A program made the translations under genes and the position numbers. Below are positions 15,864 to 24,579 of a DNA stretch of 64,000 nucleotides, piece after piece. A model generated the notes under the pieces. That model searched no databases. It was not told where the DNA came from and worked only from the letters and a program-made list of their open reading frames with translations. The DNA comes from Actinomycetota bacterium. Its GTDB lineage: Bacteria > Actinomycetota > UBA4738 > HRBIN12. The stretch lies in contig JBBECT010000007.1 of the NCBI GenBank assembly GCA_040881665.1, positions 124,001-188,000 of the forward strand. The letters run 5' to 3'. Position 1 is the first letter of the stretch. Each line of letters begins with the position of its first letter.

Positions 15864-17357
15864 CTACGGCCAGCCCTGGTGATGGGCGCGGAAGAGCTCG
15901 ACCTCCAGCGGGGAGCTCGGACCGAGCGTCCGGTTCGAACCGGGCAGTTGACGTCGCAGCCGCTCGAGCTCACGGCGAGAGAACTCGCATCCCTCGGTGA
16001 TCGGCTCCACCCCGTAGAGGCGGGCACCGTTGCGCCCGAGGATCTTCTCCTTCCGCGCGCGCGTCAGCTCGGGGTAGCCGTAGCGCTCTTGGAACCGCTC
16101 CGAGATGCGGAACGATCGCAGCGCCTGGATCTGGTCCTGTGGCGAGCCGTAGAAGAGGCAATCGGTGCCCCACACCACGTTGTTCTCGCCGACGTACCGG
16201 AGCAGCTTGCCCAACACGTGCGCGGCCTGCGTGGGATCGGTCATCACGCTCCACCACGTCGAGCCGATCTCGGCGTACACGTTCTCGTTCGGACCGATGC
16301 CGGCCCGGCGCATCGAGGTGACCAGACGGTTCACGCCGGCGTTGCGGGTGGCTCTCGTGTAGGGCCCCTCGCGTTGGCCGGCCTCATAGCCCGAGTGGTA
16401 GACGACGAAGTTCGCCTCGGGATGCTTGGCGGCGGCGGGGCCGATGTCCTCGGGCGAGGCGAAGCGGCTGCCGCCGCTGAAGCCCTTGTGCGTGCAGATC
16501 GTCGGCACCCCGATCCGAACCGCCCGTTCGATGAACCGCTCCCCCACCTGCGGGACCCCGGGCTCGTGATCATCGAGCCAATACCCTTGCTCCCCGCCCT
16601 CGAACACGTCGGGGAAGTGGGTGAAGGTCTTCCACGCCGTGATCGGGTAGCGCTTCGCGGCGCCCTCCATCTCGTCCAGGTTGGCGCCGAGGCTGCCGAC
16701 GTTCGGCAGCGCCTGACCGTGCAGGAGCACCCGCTCGTCGCGACACAGCGCCTCGGCCAGGCGCCGCGTCTCGTCCATGATCTCCGCGGACATCGGACTG
16801 CCCTTCGGATAGATCGGCAGCGCGGAGAGCACGAGCATCGTGGTATCGCTTCGCAGGAACATCAGCTCGAGGAAGTTCTCGATCGAGTAGCAGACGCGTG
16901 GGTCGTCCTCCCCGCAATCCTTCTGGGGAAAGCGTTCCCAGAAGTCCTGCCCGTTCAGGATCGGGTTCAGGTCGTACTCGAGCAGGTGTCCCTGGATGTC
17001 GAAGACGAACTCCTCTCCTCCGATCGCCTCGTGGGCCGCCTCCGGGTCCTCCGTCGCCTCGGGAGGGATGTCGTAGCTGCCGCCGGGGTCGGTCGGCGAG
17101 CCGGACGGACCGTTCCCGGCCCGCTCGGTCTCGCGCGTGCACGCGCTGAGCACGGCCAATGTCGTCGCCGCCCCGCAGATCGACAGCAGGAACTCGCGCC
17201 GGCTCATCCCGGCGCGCCGGGCGCCCCGATCGCAGGCGTCGCGCGCTCGCCGGATCGTCTCCCGGACCGCCGGCGACAGCGGCTGCGGCAGGTACTCGCC
17301 GTTGGAGCACGGGCCGAAGGTGATCGGAAGCCCGGGGTCGTCATCGGACCAGTTCAC
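15864..17357 (-). CDS. Tat-exported amidohydrolase-family lipoprotein
   Basis: A 497-residue metal-dependent hydrolase (amidohydro_2 type, TIM barrel). A Tat signal is seen about 50 residues in, SRREFLLSICGAATTLAVL, ending in a lipobox-like SAC, so the mature protein is probably a lipid-anchored extracytoplasmic enzyme. The first metal motif is degenerate (FDIQGHLLEY rather than DxHxH), followed by CTHKGF, VVYHSGYEAG and WGTDCLFYG (the usual GTD near the barrel end). GTG at 17357 is chosen; GTG at 17363 is equally possible. It is divergent from the PfkB gene and sits just ahead of selD. The long N-terminal lead before the twin arginines is unusual. Confidence 0.78.
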   Translation of the reverse strand: MNWSDDDPGLPITFGPCSNGEYLPQPLSPAVRETIRRARDACDRGARRAGMSRREFLLSICGAATTLAVLSACTRETERAGNGPSGSPTDPGGSYDIPPEATEDPEAAHEAIGGEEFVFDIQGHLLEYDLNPILNGQDFWERFPQKDCGEDDPRVCYSIENFLELMFLRSDTTMLVLSALPIYPKGSPMSAEIMDETRRLAEALCRDERVLLHGQALPNVGSLGANLDEMEGAAKRYPITAWKTFTHFPDVFEGGEQGYWLDDHEPGVPQVGERFIERAVRIGVPTICTHKGFSGGSRFASPEDIGPAAAKHPEANFVVYHSGYEAGQREGPYTRATRNAGVNRLVTSMRRAGIGPNENVYAEIGSTWWSVMTDPTQAAHVLGKLLRYVGENNVVWGTDCLFYGSPQDQIQALRSFRISERFQERYGYPELTRARKEKILGRNGARLYGVEPITEGCEFSRRELERLRRQLPGSNRTLGPSSPLEVELFRAHHQGWP

Positions 17358-17450
17358 AAGCACCCCCCCATCGACGGTTCCTGTCCAGCAGACCACGGTC
17401 GCCGGGCTCCGGTTCCCCCCTCGGTGAGGGGCGGATGCCAGACTCGGACG

Positions 17451-18296
17451 ATGGAGGTTGCCGTCGTCGGGCACGTCGAGTGGATCGAGTTCGGACGCGT
17501 CGACCGGGTCCCCGCGCCGGGCGATATCGCGCACGCCGTGGACGTGCGCCACGAGCCCGGCGGCGCGGGCGCGGTTGCGGCGGTCCAGCTCGCGAAGCTG
17601 GCCGGTGGGTGCACCTTGTTCACTGCCCTTGGGGACGACGACGTCGGGGGGCGGATGCGCCGGGAGCTGGGCCGGCTGGGTGTTCGGGTCGAGGCGATGC
17701 TGCGCGACGAGCCCACGCGGCGCGCGGTCACGATGATCGACGACGATGGGGAGCGGACGATCCTCACCCTCGGCGATCGGCTCCACCCGGTGGCCGCCGA
17801 TCCGCTCCCGTGGAACGAGCTCGAGCGCGCGAGCGCCGCGTTCTTCACCGCCGGCGACGCGGATGCGCTGCGTCGAGCGCGCGCGGCCCGGGTGCTCGTG
17901 GCGACCTCGCGGATGATGGATACCCTCGCCGAGGCGGACGCTCGCCTGGACGCCGTCGTCGGCAGCGCCGGCGACCCGGCCGAGCGCTACGATCCGGTCG
18001 CGCTGTCGCATCCTCCCGGCGTCGTCGTGAGCACCGAGGGAGCCGAGGGAGGCCGATACCTGACCGCCGCCGGTATCGAGGGCCGCTACCCGGGCGTGCC
18101 GGCCCCGGGGCCGGTCGTCGATACCTACGGAGCGGGCGACAGCTTCATGGGGGGGCTCACCTACGCGCTCGGCAAGCGGATGGCCTTGCCGCGGGCGCTC
18201 GATCTCGCAGCGCGGTGCGGCGCCGCCAGCGTGACGGGATCCGGACCCTACGAACGACAGCTCACGGCCGAGGACGTGCGCGACGTCCCGGTCTAG
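17451..18296 (+). CDS. PfkB-family carbohydrate kinase
   Basis: A 281-residue ribokinase-fold sugar or nucleoside kinase. The N-terminal PfkB signature region is HEPGGAGAVAAVQLAKLAGG (glycine-rich substrate loop) and the C-terminal signature DTYGAGDSFMGGLTYAL carries the catalytic Asp of the GAGD anion hole. Start ATG at 17451. It is shorter than ribokinase (about 300) because the lid region is reduced. Substrate cannot be assigned, and no sugar pathway genes sit nearby. The stop overlaps the convergent fabI by 4 bp. Confidence 0.87.
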   Translation: MEVAVVGHVEWIEFGRVDRVPAPGDIAHAVDVRHEPGGAGAVAAVQLAKLAGGCTLFTALGDDDVGGRMRRELGRLGVRVEAMLRDEPTRRAVTMIDDDGERTILTLGDRLHPVAADPLPWNELERASAAFFTAGDADALRRARAARVLVATSRMMDTLAEADARLDAVVGSAGDPAERYDPVALSHPPGVVVSTEGAEGGRYLTAAGIEGRYPGVPAPGPVVDTYGAGDSFMGGLTYALGKRMALPRALDLAARCGAASVTGSGPYERQLTAEDVRDVPV

Positions 18297-19081
18297 ACGC
18301 CGTCACCCGAGATCGGAGCGCCGATCGCGTGGAACCCCCCGTCGACGTGCACGATCTCGCCGGTGATCCCCTTCGACCAGTCCGACAGCAGGAACGCGAT
18401 CGTCCGACCCACCGGCGTCGGGTCGGTGACGTCCCAGCCGAGCGGCGCCCGGCCCTCCCACGCATCGGCGATCGCGTCGAACCCGGGGATCCCCTTCGCG
18501 GCGATCGTCTTGAGCGGACCCGCCGATACCGCGTTCACCCGCACGCCGTGCGGCCCGAGATCGCGCGCGAGGTAGCGGTTCACCGACTCGAGTCCCGCCT
18601 TGCACACGCCCATCCAGTCGTAGATCGGCCAGGCCTGCTGGGCATCGAAGTCGAGGCTGACGATCGACCCCCCGCGCTCGCGCATCAGCGGCAGCATCGA
18701 AGCACCGAGCGCCTTCAACGAGAACGCGCTCGTTCGGAACGCGGTCGCCACCGAATCCCACTCGGTGTTCAGGAAGTTCCCGCCGAGGGCGTCCTTCGGC
18801 GCGAACGCGATCGCGTGCAGGAAGCCGTCGAGGTGGCCCCACCGCTCCGCGAGCTCGTCGTGGGCTCGTTGCAGGTGCTCGGGATCGTTCACGTCGAGCT
18901 CGAGGACGTCCACCGGCTCGGTCAGACGCCGCGCGCTCTTGGTGGTCAGCCCCATCGCCTTGCCGAAGGAGGTCAGGACGATGTCGGCGCCCTGTTCCTG
19001 GACGGCCTGCGCGGCCGAGAACGCGATCGACCCGGGTGTGAGGACGCCGGTGATCAGCAGCTTCTTGCCTTCGAGCAGCAT
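18293..19081 (-). CDS. fabI: Enoyl-ACP reductase (FabI/InhA type)
   Basis: A 262-residue SDR that performs the last reduction of the fatty-acid elongation cycle, NADH-dependent. The cofactor segment is LLITGVLTPGSIAF, the InhA-like variant of the FabI nucleotide site; the catalytic Tyr-x6-Lys is in YDWMGVCKAGLES, and the substrate loop TIAAKGIPGF precedes the C-terminal HVDGGFHAIG. ATG at 19081 (MLLEGKK) is preferred over the ORF start at 19111, which adds a basic non-conserved lead. It stands alone, convergent with the PfkB gene. Confidence 0.92.
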   Translation of the reverse strand: MLLEGKKLLITGVLTPGSIAFSAAQAVQEQGADIVLTSFGKAMGLTTKSARRLTEPVDVLELDVNDPEHLQRAHDELAERWGHLDGFLHAIAFAPKDALGGNFLNTEWDSVATAFRTSAFSLKALGASMLPLMRERGGSIVSLDFDAQQAWPIYDWMGVCKAGLESVNRYLARDLGPHGVRVNAVSAGPLKTIAAKGIPGFDAIADAWEGRAPLGWDVTDPTPVGRTIAFLLSDWSKGITGEIVHVDGGFHAIGAPISGDGV

Positions 19082-19174
19082 CGGTGGTCTCTCCCGTCTC
19101 GTGAGGGCCACATGCTAGGACGCCGCGAGCGCGCGTGACGAGCCGGGCGCCAGGCGGTGGGAGACGGGAACGGC

Positions 19175-20557
19175 TCAGATCTTGCGCAGCGACGTCTCGC
19201 GCACGCCCCACTCGTTCCACTCGGGGAAGGCTCCTTGCGCGACGAACGCGATCGTGTTGCGCCCCCGGTCGTGCAGGTACTTCCCACCGATCGCGACCAT
19301 CCGCGGCGCGCTCCACGCGTCGTCGGGCCCTGTGGGGACGGTCCCGATCTTGCGCCAGTTCACGAGGATCGCCACCTCCGTGTTCTGCACGTCGAAGGCC
19401 CGGTACGCGAGCCGCCACCGGCCCCGCTTGCCGTCGGTGGCGTAGAAGACCTCCTTCGGGTGGGTCTCATCGGCGCCGGGGACGTTGCCGATCGCCGCGT
19501 CGTATCCGAATCCGACGGGCAGCGCAGGATCCTGCGGCTGATTCACCGGGATCGAGCGCAGGTGGGCATGATGGGTTCCCTTCGTCAGCGGGAACGTGTA
19601 GTAGCTCCCCCCGATCCCTCCGAACTCGCGCACCGAGCGCGTGTACGCGCGCGTCTCGGTCTCGCTCGTGTCGTCGGCGATCCCACCGATCATGTGAACC
19701 GGGAACGTGGCGATGCCGCTCTCGCTCCGCAGCACCTTGAAGCACCGCTGCATGTAGGCGTGGACCTGCGCGGGACTGTGCGCCTGGTAGCTGAAGTACG
19801 ACATCGGGACGAGCACGTCGTAGACCGACATCAGCTCCCGGTACGGGAAGCGTGGCCAGTAGCTCGAGGACAGGTCCATGTTCCGCGGCGAGGGGATGAT
19901 CCCGCCCAGTGGGTAGGTCGGACCCTCCGGCGTCTCGGTGTCGGTGTAGGCGCGGAGCTTCTCCGACAGTCGCAGCACCCGCGCCGTGCGCTTGTCCGGG
20001 TTGCGCACCTCCGAGGACTCGATATCGAGGGCGAACGAGTCGAAGCGGTTCCCCTCGACGGTCTCCAGACGGATCGCGGCGACCGATCGACGGTAGTCCT
20101 TCTCGACGTCGCGCAGTCCCGGCAGGTACCACGCGACGGTCGCGACGCCGAACCGCTCGGCGGCGTCGAGGAACTCTTCGGTCTTCTCCCGGTACGCGAA
20201 CGCGGTGGGTCGGCGGTAGTTCGACGTCTCCAGGTACAGGGTGCGGTACCCGCGTTCGGCGATGCGTTTCACGGCGCGTGTCGGGTTCGCCCACGACTCG
20301 TCGTAGATATCGATCCAGCTGCCCGGGCCGCGGTAGTCCTGCACGTCGCCGGCACGAACGGGTGCGCGGGCAAGCCGCTCCCGCAGGAGCACCCGGGTCT
20401 CGGCGGCGGCCCGCCGTCCGTCCGGCGCCGGGAGGAACTGGACGAGGACCCCGGCCGCGAGCACGGCCGCTACGGCCACCGAGGCAACGACCGGCCGGAG
20501 GCGGAACCAGGGGGCGGGACGGAGGAACTGCAGGAACGCTCGACGCACGGGCTGCAT
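19175..20557 (-). CDS. Exported protein, putative glycoside-hydrolase-like
   Basis: A 460-residue protein anchored or secreted through a hydrophobic segment at about residues 20-42 (VVASVAVAAVLAAGVLVQFL). The mature part begins with a barrel-like strand-helix pattern (SWIDIYDES, RGYRTLYLETS, VATVAWYLPG, SFALDIESSEV), resembling TIM-barrel glycosidase-like domains of unknown specificity. A candidate carboxylate pair is DIE. The C-terminal 90 residues look like a beta-sandwich (WRLAYRAFDVQNTEVAILV). No closer family is recognised. It is divergent from the DUF885 gene, with 84 bp between starts. Confidence 0.65.
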   Translation of the reverse strand: MQPVRRAFLQFLRPAPWFRLRPVVASVAVAAVLAAGVLVQFLPAPDGRRAAAETRVLLRERLARAPVRAGDVQDYRGPGSWIDIYDESWANPTRAVKRIAERGYRTLYLETSNYRRPTAFAYREKTEEFLDAAERFGVATVAWYLPGLRDVEKDYRRSVAAIRLETVEGNRFDSFALDIESSEVRNPDKRTARVLRLSEKLRAYTDTETPEGPTYPLGGIIPSPRNMDLSSSYWPRFPYRELMSVYDVLVPMSYFSYQAHSPAQVHAYMQRCFKVLRSESGIATFPVHMIGGIADDTSETETRAYTRSVREFGGIGGSYYTFPLTKGTHHAHLRSIPVNQPQDPALPVGFGYDAAIGNVPGADETHPKEVFYATDGKRGRWRLAYRAFDVQNTEVAILVNWRKIGTVPTGPDDAWSAPRMVAIGGKYLHDRGRNTIAFVAQGAFPEWNEWGVRETSLRKI

Positions 20558-20641
20558 CCGCCCTACCCTACCGGGCCTGGGCAGGAAGGCCGGACCGCAG
20601 CAGACGCGGTGGGCCCGGGACGACCGACGAGGAGGGCTCGC

Positions 20642-22294
20642 GTGCGTGATCAGGACAGGGCCGGAGCGCTGGTCGAACGCTTCTGGGAACAGCTCCTCGA
20701 ACTCGAGCCCGGCCTGGGTACGCAGATCGGCGACGAGCGCTACGACGACCGGCTCAGCGACCCGGGACCCGAAGGACGCGATCGCCTCGCGCAGACCTGT
20801 CGCTCCGCGCTCGACGATGCCGCAGCGATCGACCGGTCCCAGCTCGACGAGCTCCTGCGCACGACGCTCGACGTGCTCGAGTTCTCGTGCCGGACCCAGC
20901 TCCAGTCGAACGAGCTTCGGCTGGACCGTCTTCAGGTCACCAGCCACATGTGGGGACCGGCGCAGTTGCTTGTGGACCTCGGAACGATCCAGCGCACCGA
21001 CACGCCGGAACGGATCGCCCGCTACGAGTCCCGGCTGCGCGCGATCCCGGCGTACATGGACGCCGTGTCAGAGATCGTTCGCGAGGGCGTCGCCTCGGGG
21101 GTGACCGCGCCGCGTGTCGTCGCCGAGCGCACCGTCGCACAGGTCGAGCGCCTGCTCGCGATCCCCGCGGAGGACTCACCCGCGTTGATGGGCCTGCCTC
21201 CCGACACCGCACCCGAGCTGCGTCAGGGTCTAGTGGACGCGGTGCGCGACGCGGCGATGCCCGGCTACGAGATGTACCTCGTCGCACTGCGCGAGGCTCT
21301 GCCGCACGCCACCGAGTCGATCGGCCTGCGCGAGCTGCCCGGCGGCGAACAGATATACGACGCGTTGATCTGGAACTGGACCACCGTCCGGCTGCCCGCC
21401 CAACAGATCCACGACCTCGGCGAGGAGGACCTGGCGAAGGTGCAGGAGGAACGCCGGGCGATCGCGGCGAGTCTGGGCCACTCCACCGTCGAGGAAGCGA
21501 TCGCCGCCTACGACGCCACGGGCCGCAACCGGGCGACGGACCGCGAGGAGCTCGTGCGCCTGGCCGAGGAGCAGGTCCGCCGGGGATGGGATGCGGCCCC
21601 GAACTTCTTCGGACGCCTTCCCACGCGCAACTGCGAGGTCCGTGTCGCGGAGGAGTTCCGCGAGGCCGACATGCCGTTCGCCTGGTACCAACCGCCCTCA
21701 CAGGACGGATCGCGGCCGGGGATGTACTACGTCAACGCGTACCAGCTCGACGACCGGCCCCTCCACCACCTCGCGACGACCACCTACCACGAGGCGAGCC
21801 CGGGCCACCACTTCCAGATCGCGATCGAGCAGGAGTTCGACGAGCGTCCGGCACTGCGCCGGTTCGGCGGTCTGATGTCGGGCGCATCGTTCATCGAAGG
21901 GTGGGGTCTGTACTCCGAACGGCTCGCCGACGAGATGGAACTGTTCGTCGACGACTACGAGCGGCTCGGGATGCTCGACGCGCAGGCGCATCGCTCGGCG
22001 CGTCTCGTGGTCGATACCGGGATCCACGCGCTTGGGTGGACCCGGGACGAGGCACTCGCCAAGCTCGAGGAGGCGGGAGTGCCGCGCACCGACGCGTTGA
22101 TCGAAACGGATCGCTACATCACCCTTGCGGGGCAGGCCCTGTCGTACAAGATCGGCCAGCTCGAGATCGAGCGCTGGCGTGGGCAGGCGGCGGCGCGAGA
22201 CGGATTCACGCTGCGGGCCTTCCACGACCGGTTGCTCTCGCTCGGCTCGCTTCCCCTGCCGGCGATCGAACGCGAACTCGCGACCGGGGCCTGA
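20642..22294 (+). CDS. DUF885 family protein, putative zinc peptidase
   Basis: A 550-residue soluble DUF885 protein. The family's gluzincin-like motif is present as YHEASPGHHFQ, and the second ligand region SFIEGWGLYSERLADEM follows about 40 residues later, the usual spacing for this family. Members are predicted metallo-carboxypeptidases or dipeptidases. The start is GTG at 20642 (VRDQDRAG); the long upstream ORF extension is antisense to the divergent gene. Its TGA overlaps the ATG of the SDR gene (TGATG context), implying co-translation. Confidence 0.87.
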   Translation: MRDQDRAGALVERFWEQLLELEPGLGTQIGDERYDDRLSDPGPEGRDRLAQTCRSALDDAAAIDRSQLDELLRTTLDVLEFSCRTQLQSNELRLDRLQVTSHMWGPAQLLVDLGTIQRTDTPERIARYESRLRAIPAYMDAVSEIVREGVASGVTAPRVVAERTVAQVERLLAIPAEDSPALMGLPPDTAPELRQGLVDAVRDAAMPGYEMYLVALREALPHATESIGLRELPGGEQIYDALIWNWTTVRLPAQQIHDLGEEDLAKVQEERRAIAASLGHSTVEEAIAAYDATGRNRATDREELVRLAEEQVRRGWDAAPNFFGRLPTRNCEVRVAEEFREADMPFAWYQPPSQDGSRPGMYYVNAYQLDDRPLHHLATTTYHEASPGHHFQIAIEQEFDERPALRRFGGLMSGASFIEGWGLYSERLADEMELFVDDYERLGMLDAQAHRSARLVVDTGIHALGWTRDEALAKLEEAGVPRTDALIETDRYITLAGQALSYKIGQLEIERWRGQAAARDGFTLRAFHDRLLSLGSLPLPAIERELATGA

Positions 22295-23007
22295 TGGAGC
22301 TCGGGCTCGACGGCAAGATCGCTCTCGTCACCGGGTCATCGAAGGGTCTGGGCCGTGCATGTGCCGCATCGCTGTCCCGGGAGGGAGCGCGTGTCGCGAT
22401 CTGCGCTCGGCACGCCGAGCCCCTCCGCGAGGCCGAGGCCTCTCTGGAGGGTGAGACCCTCGCCCTCGTGGCCGACGTGACGGACCCGGAGGAGCCCCAG
22501 CGGCTCGTGCAGAGCACCGTCGACCGCTTCGGCGGCCTCAACGTCCTCGTCGCGAACGCCGGTGGACCCCCTGCCGCGCGCGCGCTCGACGTCGACGACG
22601 CGTCCCTCGAGGCCGCGTTGAACGCGAACCTGCTCGGATCGATCCGCCTGGTGCGCGCCGCGGTCCCGCACATGCGTGAGACGGGATGGGGACGGATCGT
22701 GTTGATCACCTCGCGCACGGTGAAGCAGCCGAACCCCTCCCTGGCGCTGTCGAACACGGCCCGCACGGGGCTCTGGGCATGGGCGAAGACCGCTGCCCAG
22801 GATCTGTTCGCCGACGGCATCACGCTGAACCTCGTCGCGCCCGGGACCCACGCCACGGACCGAGCAGTCGAGCTGGGCCTGACCGGCCCGATGGGTGAGC
22901 CCGCGGACTTCGGCGATGCGGTCGCGTTCCTGTGCTCGGAGCAGGCGCGGTTCATCACCGCCTCGGCCGTCTCGATCGATGGCGGCGAAACGCTGGGTCT
23001 GCTCTGA
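22294..23007 (+). CDS. SDR-family protein lacking the catalytic Tyr/Lys
   Basis: A 237-residue short-chain dehydrogenase fold. The Rossmann motif is TGSSKGLG (residues 14-21), with the NAG motif present as ANAGG, and the C-terminal SIDGGETLG. The active-site stretch where YxxxK is expected reads ALSNTARTGLWAWAK: Asn replaces the Tyr and Thr the Lys. A subgroup of FabG-like proteins carries this SNTxR variant, so loss is probably old, and the protein may bind nucleotide without normal dehydrogenase chemistry. It starts at ATG 22294, overlapping the DUF885 stop. Confidence 0.85.
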   Translation: MELGLDGKIALVTGSSKGLGRACAASLSREGARVAICARHAEPLREAEASLEGETLALVADVTDPEEPQRLVQSTVDRFGGLNVLVANAGGPPAARALDVDDASLEAALNANLLGSIRLVRAAVPHMRETGWGRIVLITSRTVKQPNPSLALSNTARTGLWAWAKTAAQDLFADGITLNLVAPGTHATDRAVELGLTGPMGEPADFGDAVAFLCSEQARFITASAVSIDGGETLGLL

Positions 23008-23037
23008 CCCTCGGAAGCGCCGCGGACCCGTTGCCGG

Positions 23038-23505
23038 CTACTCGGGGAACGGTCGCAACTGGCCGCGCACCGCACCGCCCGGGAAGTCCGAGGTGTGGAC
23101 GTTCACGTAGAACGCACCGGGATCGCGACGGATCCTTCGCAGGAGCCTCGTGTCGGTCACCTCGACGCACCCGGCGGACACGCCTTCGGCATCCGGAGGG
23201 GTAAGTGGGACGACGACCGGGCCGGCGACCGTCTTCGGGCCCTCGTGCACGTGTGCTGCGGCCGCCGGGAGCGTGATCCGAGCGACCTTGATCGCGAAGC
23301 AGAGGCGCTCCCGCGCCGGGAACACCGCGACCTTCGCGCGACCACGGCCGTCGAGGTCACCGGGCCCGGGGACCTCCTTCGCACCGTTCATCCGGGCGAA
23401 TGATGCTTCGCGAGCCGCGGACGCCACGGGGGCGAGCACGGTGGTCACGATGACGAGCAGCACGGCGAACGCGAGGATCGCCGCCGATCGAGTACGGGGA
23501 CGCAT
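23038..23505 (-). CDS. Secreted CHRD-domain protein
   Basis: A 155-residue protein with a cleavable signal peptide (LAFAVLLVIVTTVLAPVASA, cleavage after ASA, about residue 30). The rest is one CHRD domain: LCFAIKVARI, AAHVHEGPKTVAGPVVVPL and the closing FYVNVHTSDFPGGAVRGQL. CHRD is a beta-rich extracellular domain first seen in chordin; in bacteria it occurs in small secreted proteins of unknown function. A GGAGTGAGG site precedes ATG 23505. It stands alone between the convergent SDR gene and the methyltransferase gene. Confidence 0.88.
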   Translation of the reverse strand: MRPRTRSAAILAFAVLLVIVTTVLAPVASAAREASFARMNGAKEVPGPGDLDGRGRAKVAVFPARERLCFAIKVARITLPAAAAHVHEGPKTVAGPVVVPLTPPDAEGVSAGCVEVTDTRLLRRIRRDPGAFYVNVHTSDFPGGAVRGQLRPFPE

Positions 23506-23648
23506 GGACCTCACTCCTTCCCGTTCGGGCGGGTACGGAGCGCGTCGAGCGAGGCGGGCCGGGAGGCGAACTCGGTCCTCTCGCGCATTCACACCATCCA
23601 ATCCGGTCCCCGGGGGATCGGTCAAGTCGGCGGCGGGCCTCCTCGGGG

Positions 23649-24512
23649 TCAGGGCCGGCGTGCGCTGAGCAGGAGGTAGTCCAGCATCCCCCGGCGCCAG
23701 AGCAGCTCGACCTGCGCGAGCAGGACCCGGCCGGCCAGGACATGGGCGAGGGGCGCGTCCATCTCTCCACGCTCGAGGCGTCGCCGGACAAGGGCGAGCG
23801 CAGGACCGATCACCCGGTCGCCGACGAGCCGGGTCCGAACCTGCACGAAACCCGCTCGCTCGGCCAGCCCCGCGATCTCGGGAGCGGCCGCCACCTCGCT
23901 CGCCCGGAGTCCCCACACGCGCAGCTGGGTCACGCCGGCCAGGAGCTCGAAGGGACCGCGCGGAGCCCGCTGCGTCGGGATGTCCGACATCGTCAGGATC
24001 CCGCCCGGACGCAGCACCCGGAAGGCCTCGGCGAAGAACCGCGCGCGCGACGGGAAGTGGAACGCCGCCTCGATGCTGATCAGCCCGTCGAAACTCGCAT
24101 CGGTGAACGGCAGGCGAACGGCATCGGCGTTGACGGGAGCGGCGCCGGCCCGACGAAGCTCATCTGCCCCGGCGACGAGCTGGGAGCGGGTGATGTTCAC
24201 GGCGACGAGCCGTTCCGGTTCGGCCACCTCGGCGATCAGCGGATCCTGGGCGGCGAGACCGTTGCCGACGTCCAGCACGGCGCCGCCGACCGGCAGCTCG
24301 GCGGCGATCGTCCGCACGAGCCGCCGGACCGCCTCGGGAGCCTCCGCTGGATCCCCCGCTCCCTCCCACAACCCGAGGTTCAGCCAGCCGGCGTCCAGGG
24401 CCAGGAAGAAGTCCGGTCCGATGCTGTCGTAGACGGTCGCCGCCGGCCGGGGACCTTGTACGAACAGGCTCGCGGCGTGGCGGAGGTTCTCGCGGGTCCA
24501 GGTGGTGGGCAC
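23649..24512 (-). CDS. SAM-dependent methyltransferase (type 11-like)
   Basis: A 287-residue class I methyltransferase. Motif I is GGAVLDVGNGLAAQDP, an Asn replacing the more usual acid-Gly step (DVGCG), motif II-like acid region VNADAVRLPF, and the post-II FDGLISIEAAFHF. A later helical region carries RVLRPGGILTMSDIP, common in small-molecule and lipid methyltransferases. GTG at 24512 is chosen because upstream sequence lacks homology and would run into the divergent aminotransferase start. Substrate unknown. Confidence 0.82.
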   Translation of the reverse strand: MPTTWTRENLRHAASLFVQGPRPAATVYDSIGPDFFLALDAGWLNLGLWEGAGDPAEAPEAVRRLVRTIAAELPVGGAVLDVGNGLAAQDPLIAEVAEPERLVAVNITRSQLVAGADELRRAGAAPVNADAVRLPFTDASFDGLISIEAAFHFPSRARFFAEAFRVLRPGGILTMSDIPTQRAPRGPFELLAGVTQLRVWGLRASEVAAAPEIAGLAERAGFVQVRTRLVGDRVIGPALALVRRRLERGEMDAPLAHVLAGRVLLAQVELLWRRGMLDYLLLSARRP

Positions 24513-24579
24513 GTTCCAACGGTACCCTCCTCGGATCGAACCACCGACGGACCGAGCACCCGACGAGAGGGGACCCGAC

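Noticed and set aside
15018-17450. Long upstream extension of the PfkB ORF
   Set aside because: It is antisense to selD and the amidohydrolase gene; only the part from ATG 17451 has kinase homology.
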